From JACRAV01 sp964571235 (GTDB lineage: Bacteria > Zixibacteria > MSB-5A5 > GN15 > FEB-12): DNA of 64,000 bases. The stretch covers positions 1-64,000 of the forward strand of contig CAZNAI010000005.1 in the NCBI GenBank assembly GCA_964571235.1, written 5' to 3'. Position numbers and translations under genes: made by a program. Numbering within the stretch: the first letter of the stretch is position 1; each line of letters starts with the position of its first letter. The notes under the pieces were generated by a model that ran no database searches, was not told the DNA's origin, and was given only the letters and a program-made list of their open reading frames with translations. Below are positions 61,276-64,000 of the stretch, piece after piece.

Positions 61276-62013
61276 CTATTCCGACTTTTTTTTGTCGGCC
61301 ATGAGCCGCTTTATTTCATCTTCGCCGAGCGGAGATTTGTGTTTGATCCGAAAGCTCTCCGCAAACTCAGCCGCCAGATCGCGTTGTAGATACAGGTTTA
61401 TGCCGGCGGTCACGGCCATGCAGACGATCGCCCCGAGCGATGCAAGTGCCATATCTTTGTGGGCATCCCAGATGTCACCCTGGGTTCCCAGATACGCCTG
61501 ACCCAGCTCGCCGCCAACTGTTTCGGCGGCCACCCATTCAATCAATTCGAAGATCATTGAGGTGGACATCGTGACATCAAGGGGCAAGAAATATCCCCAA
61601 AAGCCTTTTACATCTGCGATTCGATAGAACACTTCCCGGATCGGGTACGCCAATAAAAGACCGTAACTAAAGTGAACAACTCGATCGAAGTTATTTCGTT
61701 GCCACCCCCAGAGCTCGTTAAACGAAAAGCCAAAGGAGTCCTGAAAGAACTTCTCGTATGGAACCTCGGCATACGTGTAATGCGCTCCGACTTCATGCAG
61801 ACACATGAAGATAAAAATCAGACTATATGAAATTCGAGAAAGGGGAAACGTCTTGGCCGTGAATACCAGTAGCAGGACGCCCACTATCGCGAGGGCATTT
61901 TCGAGTAGCCAGTCTTTGCGATCCCAGGGATCAAAGGCCAGCACTGTCCACAGAATCAAAAACGCGGTCAAGAGGACGAGCGCAAACGTATCGTGTCGGC
62001 GAGGAGCGGTCAT
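61276..62013 (-). CDS. DUF2238 (YjdF-like) membrane protein
   Basis: A 245-residue inner-membrane protein with about five spans. It has the family features CLHEVGAHYTYAEVPYEKFF (histidine and acidic residues at a membrane edge), NNFDRVVHFSYGLLLAYPIREVF and FELIEWVAAETVGGELGQAYLGTQGDIWDAHKDM, where the QGD-WD-HKDM acidic/histidine cluster suggests a metal site. The C-terminal tail is charged and cytoplasmic. GGAG precedes the ATG. Function of the family is unknown. Confidence 0.88.
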   Translation of the reverse strand: MTAPRRHDTFALVLLTAFLILWTVLAFDPWDRKDWLLENALAIVGVLLLVFTAKTFPLSRISYSLIFIFMCLHEVGAHYTYAEVPYEKFFQDSFGFSFNELWGWQRNNFDRVVHFSYGLLLAYPIREVFYRIADVKGFWGYFLPLDVTMSTSMIFELIEWVAAETVGGELGQAYLGTQGDIWDAHKDMALASLGAIVCMAVTAGINLYLQRDLAAEFAESFRIKHKSPLGEDEIKRLMADKKKSE

Positions 62014-62137
62014 CTGACAATCTCCGTTAACTACTTCATTTGATCGAAAGTTAGAGTGAATCGGTTATGCGCTGAGTTTATACATGTGATGGATGGTAAT
62101 CAAGCTTCAATTCCGTATTGACTCACCACCCCACGCC

Positions 62138-62170
62138 CAAAAGAATACGGCCGGCATTGGAGCCGGCCGT
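62138..62170 (-). terminator. Terminator of the DRRE-repeat gene
   Basis: Perfect 9-bp arms ACGGCCGGC (62147-62155) and GCCGGCCGT (62162-62170). On the minus strand the stem is followed by ATTCTTTTGGG. Confidence 0.75.
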
Positions 62171-62193
62171 GACAACATTTTGGAGTATTGTTT

Positions 62194-62943
62194 TTATTTC
62201 TGGCGAATGTCTTCTCGGGTTTCCCGGCGATCTTCGCGGACTTCGCGACGGTCTTCGTTTAGTTCTCTGACTCCGAGAGCAACTTCCCGTCGCGAGAGAG
62301 CAACGTAATGATCCAGCAAAGCCGCCTGTTTGTTCTGCAGTTCATTGAGATTGCCGCTCTTTGAGTTGATCTGGCTCTGCAGATTGCGCAGTTCCAGTGC
62401 CGTTGCGCGTTTCGCCTCGGTCAATTGCTGAGCGCTTTGCAGGTCTTTCAGATCGTCGGCATGGTCGCGCCGGTCATCCCGTTTATCACGGCGATCATCG
62501 CGCAGAGCATGCGCTTCATCTCGGGCGTCCCCCTGCACTCCGTTGTGCGTTGCCTCTTTTAGTTCACGCCGATCAGCGCGTACCTCGCGACGATCACTGC
62601 GCAATTCACGCTTCGATTGTTTCACTTCCCGGGCCGCTTGGGCGGTTTGGGCGGCGTTTTCGGCCATGTCGTTACGCAGACTTATTGCGATCTGTAGTTG
62701 AATTTCGTCTAATTCCTCCTGCGACGCCTTCCGTTGGCGCAGATCATCCCATTTCATGACAAGATCGGACAAGCGATCCAGATCGGCGACATCATCAGCG
62801 ACCGCCGCTTTGTCTTTGGCGATCGCGGTGCGATCCTGTGCACGCTCCACCACATTTCGAACACCATCGCGGGCAAAAGCACCCGACACCATGACCAAAC
62901 ACAGAACTAACAGTAGTGAACCGCTGAGAATTGTCTTTTTCAT
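62194..62943 (-). CDS. Secreted charged-helix protein with DRRE repeats
   Basis: A 249-residue exported protein of unknown function. The signal peptide ends at about residue 24 (SGAFA-RD). The mature part is almost entirely helical and charged, with clusters of a DRRE/DRRD motif: SDRREVRADRRELKE at about 115-129, LRDDRRDKRDDRRDHADD at about 147-164 and the C-terminal NEDRREVREDRRETREDI. Alternating acidic and arginine residues at i, i+3/i+4 spacing favour a single extended salt-bridged helix or coiled coil. AAGGAG precedes the ATG and a terminator follows. Shuffled copies of the motif suggest internal duplication. Confidence 0.75.
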   Translation of the reverse strand: MKKTILSGSLLLVLCLVMVSGAFARDGVRNVVERAQDRTAIAKDKAAVADDVADLDRLSDLVMKWDDLRQRKASQEELDEIQLQIAISLRNDMAENAAQTAQAAREVKQSKRELRSDRREVRADRRELKEATHNGVQGDARDEAHALRDDRRDKRDDRRDHADDLKDLQSAQQLTEAKRATALELRNLQSQINSKSGNLNELQNKQAALLDHYVALSRREVALGVRELNEDRREVREDRRETREDIRQK

Positions 62944-63067
62944 AGTCTTACTCCTTTTCGTAATTGAGTTATCGACTCATTTACTTGACAGATGTAGACT
63001 TCTCTTGGATTAACAAACGGCGAATTTTATCAGGGGCCACCAAGTCCCTTGTTCCCGAAGGAGTTGG

Positions 63068-64000
63068 CTACTTCTTAAGTTCAGCCGCCCAATTCTGTAC
63101 TACCACAATCGGCGTTGATCCCTCGCCGGCCAGCACGCTGACGACAAACTGCTGCCCATCTGGGAATGGATCCCAACATTGAAATCCCCGTGGCAGAACA
63201 GCTTTGAACATTTCGGTTTCCTTGCCGACATGAAACTCGCTCCCGGTCGCGTTCACTTCGACGGCGACAGAAGTTCCGTCGGATCGAATGTAATACAGTT
63301 CTTTGCCGTCTGCCCGCCAGCGTGGATACCAGCCCCCGGCGGCTGAAATCTGCCACCGGCCCGGTCGGGCCATGTTGTCACCGGCTGTCTGCACGCCGGT
63401 TGCTGATCCGACAGACAAGGGAGATTGCATGACGTAGATCTGTCGGTTGCTTTCGATTGCCGATGAAAACGCAATCCAGCGCCCATCGGGGGAAAAACGC
63501 GCCGAATTGATGACATCGCGCCCATCGGTAAATGTGGCAATCTTCGCGCCGGTTGTCGACGAACGGATGGTCACCAGCGAGGAACCGGGCGCCGAATAGT
63601 CATTTGTTCCGCACAGCAAGTACTTGCCATCATTTGACCAATCAAATACCCTCGTGGCGTTGAAGCTGTCGACCGTGAGCTGCTGTTCACCGCCCGAACC
63701 GCTTACGGACAAAGCGCGAAGCTCGGAGACCCGACTACCAGTCAGGCGACCACGAAACTGGGCAAAGGCGATGCGATCCCCCAAAGGAGAAAGAACCGGA
63801 AAATCGTCGTCGTCGGCTGTAAACGTGAGACGACGGCGCATATCGCGATCCAGATCGTAGTAATAAATGTCGCCGGTGGGAGATTCCTGAATACAATAGG
63901 CAATCCCGCGGCCGTCTCTTGACAGGTGGATGTTGTGAATGTTGCCGCCAGTACCGATAGGGCGAATGGTCTTTCCGGTCCTATCGACCATAAGCAACTG
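63068..64000 (-). CDS. TolB/WD40-type propeller protein, 5' part beyond the window
   Basis: The C-terminal 310 or so residues of a larger protein; the frame is still open at base 64000. Propeller blades include IHLSRDGRGIAYCIQ, DFPVLSPLGDRIAFAQF, RVFDWSNDGKYLLCG, ARFSPDGRWIAFSS and PRWRADGKELYYIRSDG. The end VVVQNWAAELKK is the typical tail of Ser/Thr kinase-propeller fusions known from Acidobacteria and related phyla. The missing N-terminal part may therefore be a kinase domain, but this cannot be seen here. Confidence 0.82.
   Translation of the reverse strand, partial: QLLMVDRTGKTIRPIGTGGNIHNIHLSRDGRGIAYCIQESPTGDIYYYDLDRDMRRRLTFTADDDDFPVLSPLGDRIAFAQFRGRLTGSRVSELRALSVSGSGGEQQLTVDSFNATRVFDWSNDGKYLLCGTNDYSAPGSSLVTIRSSTTGAKIATFTDGRDVINSARFSPDGRWIAFSSAIESNRQIYVMQSPLSVGSATGVQTAGDNMARPGRWQISAAGGWYPRWRADGKELYYIRSDGTSVAVEVNATGSEFHVGKETEMFKAVLPRGFQCWDPFPDGQQFVVSVLAGEGSTPIVVVQNWAAELKK

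Noticed and set aside
1..64000. tRNA, rRNA, CRISPR array, prophage or insertion sequence
   Set aside because: No T-loop plus acceptor pairing, no rRNA-like stretch, no regularly spaced direct repeats and no transposase or phage gene were found by reading both strands.

Overview
The window reads as a gene-dense bacterial chromosome segment with moderately high G+C content judged by eye. It has no rRNA, no tRNA that I can recognise, no CRISPR array, no prophage and no transposase gene. Many exported proteins carry lipoprotein or Sec signal peptides. Two large secreted proteins end in a dockerin-like double calcium-loop module of the GNVD...DISDLT type. Together with Ser/Thr kinases fused to TPRs or propellers and a DUF2723 membrane protein, this points to an uncultured Gram-negative-like lineage of the Zixibacteria (GN15) kind. 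That placement is inference from protein style, not from a marker gene.

Layout: 0.1-5 kb holds inositol-3-phosphate synthase, a divergent TetR regulator, CsaA, a nitroreductase, a PfkB kinase and a CDP-alcohol phosphatidyltransferase, which together suggest inositol phospholipid synthesis. 5-13 kb holds a lipoprotein, Obg, DprA, HPr, a Fic protein lodged between HPr and Enzyme I, and a bifunctional phosphoglucose/phosphomannose isomerase. 13.4-18 kb is a tightly packed cluster of four uncharacterised membrane proteins followed by a lipoprotein. 18-21.5 kb holds an NDP-sugar pyrophosphorylase and the methyl-cycle pair MetK-AhcY. 21.5-31 kb, on the minus strand, holds an HD-GYP/HEAT signalling pair, a nucleotide-sugar operon (GDP-mannose dehydratase, reductase, UDP-sugar dehydrogenase), a two-receiver response regulator and a HerA-like ATPase.

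31-42.7 kb holds ThyX, a possible structured RNA, a GNAT acetyltransferase, an Smr protein, an oligoendopeptidase F, a MacA/MacB-like export system with two different permeases, a secreted FG-GAP/dockerin protein and a methyltransferase. 42.8-47.5 kb is a complete branched-chain amino-acid (Liv) ABC importer. 47.6-64 kb holds a DUF2723 membrane protein, a second FG-GAP/dockerin protein, a Ser/Thr kinase divergent from a PP2C-type phosphatase, MsrA next to a UGA-interrupted YHS/TRASH-like protein, a PQQ-type propeller, a DUF2238 membrane protein, a DRRE-repeat periplasmic protein and a propeller protein cut by the window edge.

The most notable observation is at 58597-59298. A signal-peptide-bearing metal-binding-like protein has an in-frame UGA inside its C-x3-C motif. 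A 6-bp stem with a G-containing loop begins 14 nt after the UGA, which matches the layout of a bacterial SECIS element. It may be an undescribed selenoprotein working with the adjacent exported methionine sulfoxide reductase. Other leads are the Fic gene splitting ptsH from ptsI, the four-gene membrane cluster, a promoter-to-terminator unit with no convincing gene at 32.1-32.6 kb, and several families of mobile-looking intergenic palindromes, one of which appears inserted into another.
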